Part shown: positions 6,824-6,825 of the stretch, one piece after another
Numbering within the stretch: the first letter of the stretch is position 1
Layout: each line of letters starts with the position of its first letter
Source: an uncultured Mollicutes bacterium
Lineage (GTDB): Bacteria; Bacillota_I; Bacilli_A; Acholeplasmatales; Anaeroplasmataceae
Reading direction: 5' to 3'
Assembly (NCBI GenBank): GCA_947174685.1
Contig: CAMWJY010000046.1
Span: 1-6,825, forward strand
DNA length: 6,825 nt
Notes under the pieces: model-generated
Database searches by the model: none
What the model was told of the DNA's origin: nothing
What the model saw: only the letters and a program-made list of their open reading frames with translations
Made by a program: the position numbers and the translations under genes

Positions 6824-6825
6824 AA

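Noticed and set aside
6761..6825. GC-rich block considered as a foreign insertion or mobile element end.
   Set aside because: It matches sequencing adapter components in the correct order, including an exact 14-nt Nextera Read-1 sequence, so it is technical in origin.

Overview
The window is AT-rich and carries three genes, all on the minus strand, packed as what looks like one operon. They read in the order 6760 to 4139, 4111 to 1367, and 1290 to beyond position 1. All three begin with a lipoprotein signal peptide and lipobox cysteine. They have Gram-positive-style Shine-Dalgarno sites where these can be seen, TAA stops, and TGG for Trp with no in-frame TGA (standard bacterial code). This points to a low-GC Bacillota or related carbohydrate-fermenting bacterium with a single membrane. 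It is an inference from composition and gene style, not a taxonomic proof.

Region by region, in transcription order. (1) Positions 6754-6823 are not genomic. On the minus strand they spell an Illumina P5 end, an 8-nt index, the Nextera Read-1 sequence and a degraded Tn5 mosaic end. The window therefore ends at an untrimmed contig edge. (2) 4139-6760 encodes a surface lipoprotein with an N-terminal beta-rich domain, a GH28/GH49-like right-handed beta-helix and two C-terminal F5/8 type C (discoidin/CBM32-like) domains. Its true start codon has been replaced by adapter sequence. (3) After a 27-nt gap, 1367-4111 encodes a 914-residue lipoprotein with one Big_3-type Ig-like domain followed by about five degenerate beta-sandwich-like repeats. 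It has no recognisable catalytic domain and is probably a glycan-binding surface protein. (4) A 76-nt gap holds a strong hairpin (13-bp perfect stem, extendable to 17 bp) that lacks a T-run in the direction of transcription. (5) 1-1290 encodes a family 1 extracellular sugar-binding lipoprotein of an ABC importer. It is cut off by the window start before its stop codon.

Together the genes suggest a Gram-positive polysaccharide utilisation cluster. A membrane-anchored hydrolase cuts a polysaccharide, a repeat-rich lipoprotein probably holds it at the surface, and the solute-binding protein hands the released oligosaccharides to an ABC permease expected downstream, outside the window. The substrate cannot be fixed from sequence alone. 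No RNA gene, mobile element, CRISPR array or plus-strand gene is supported.
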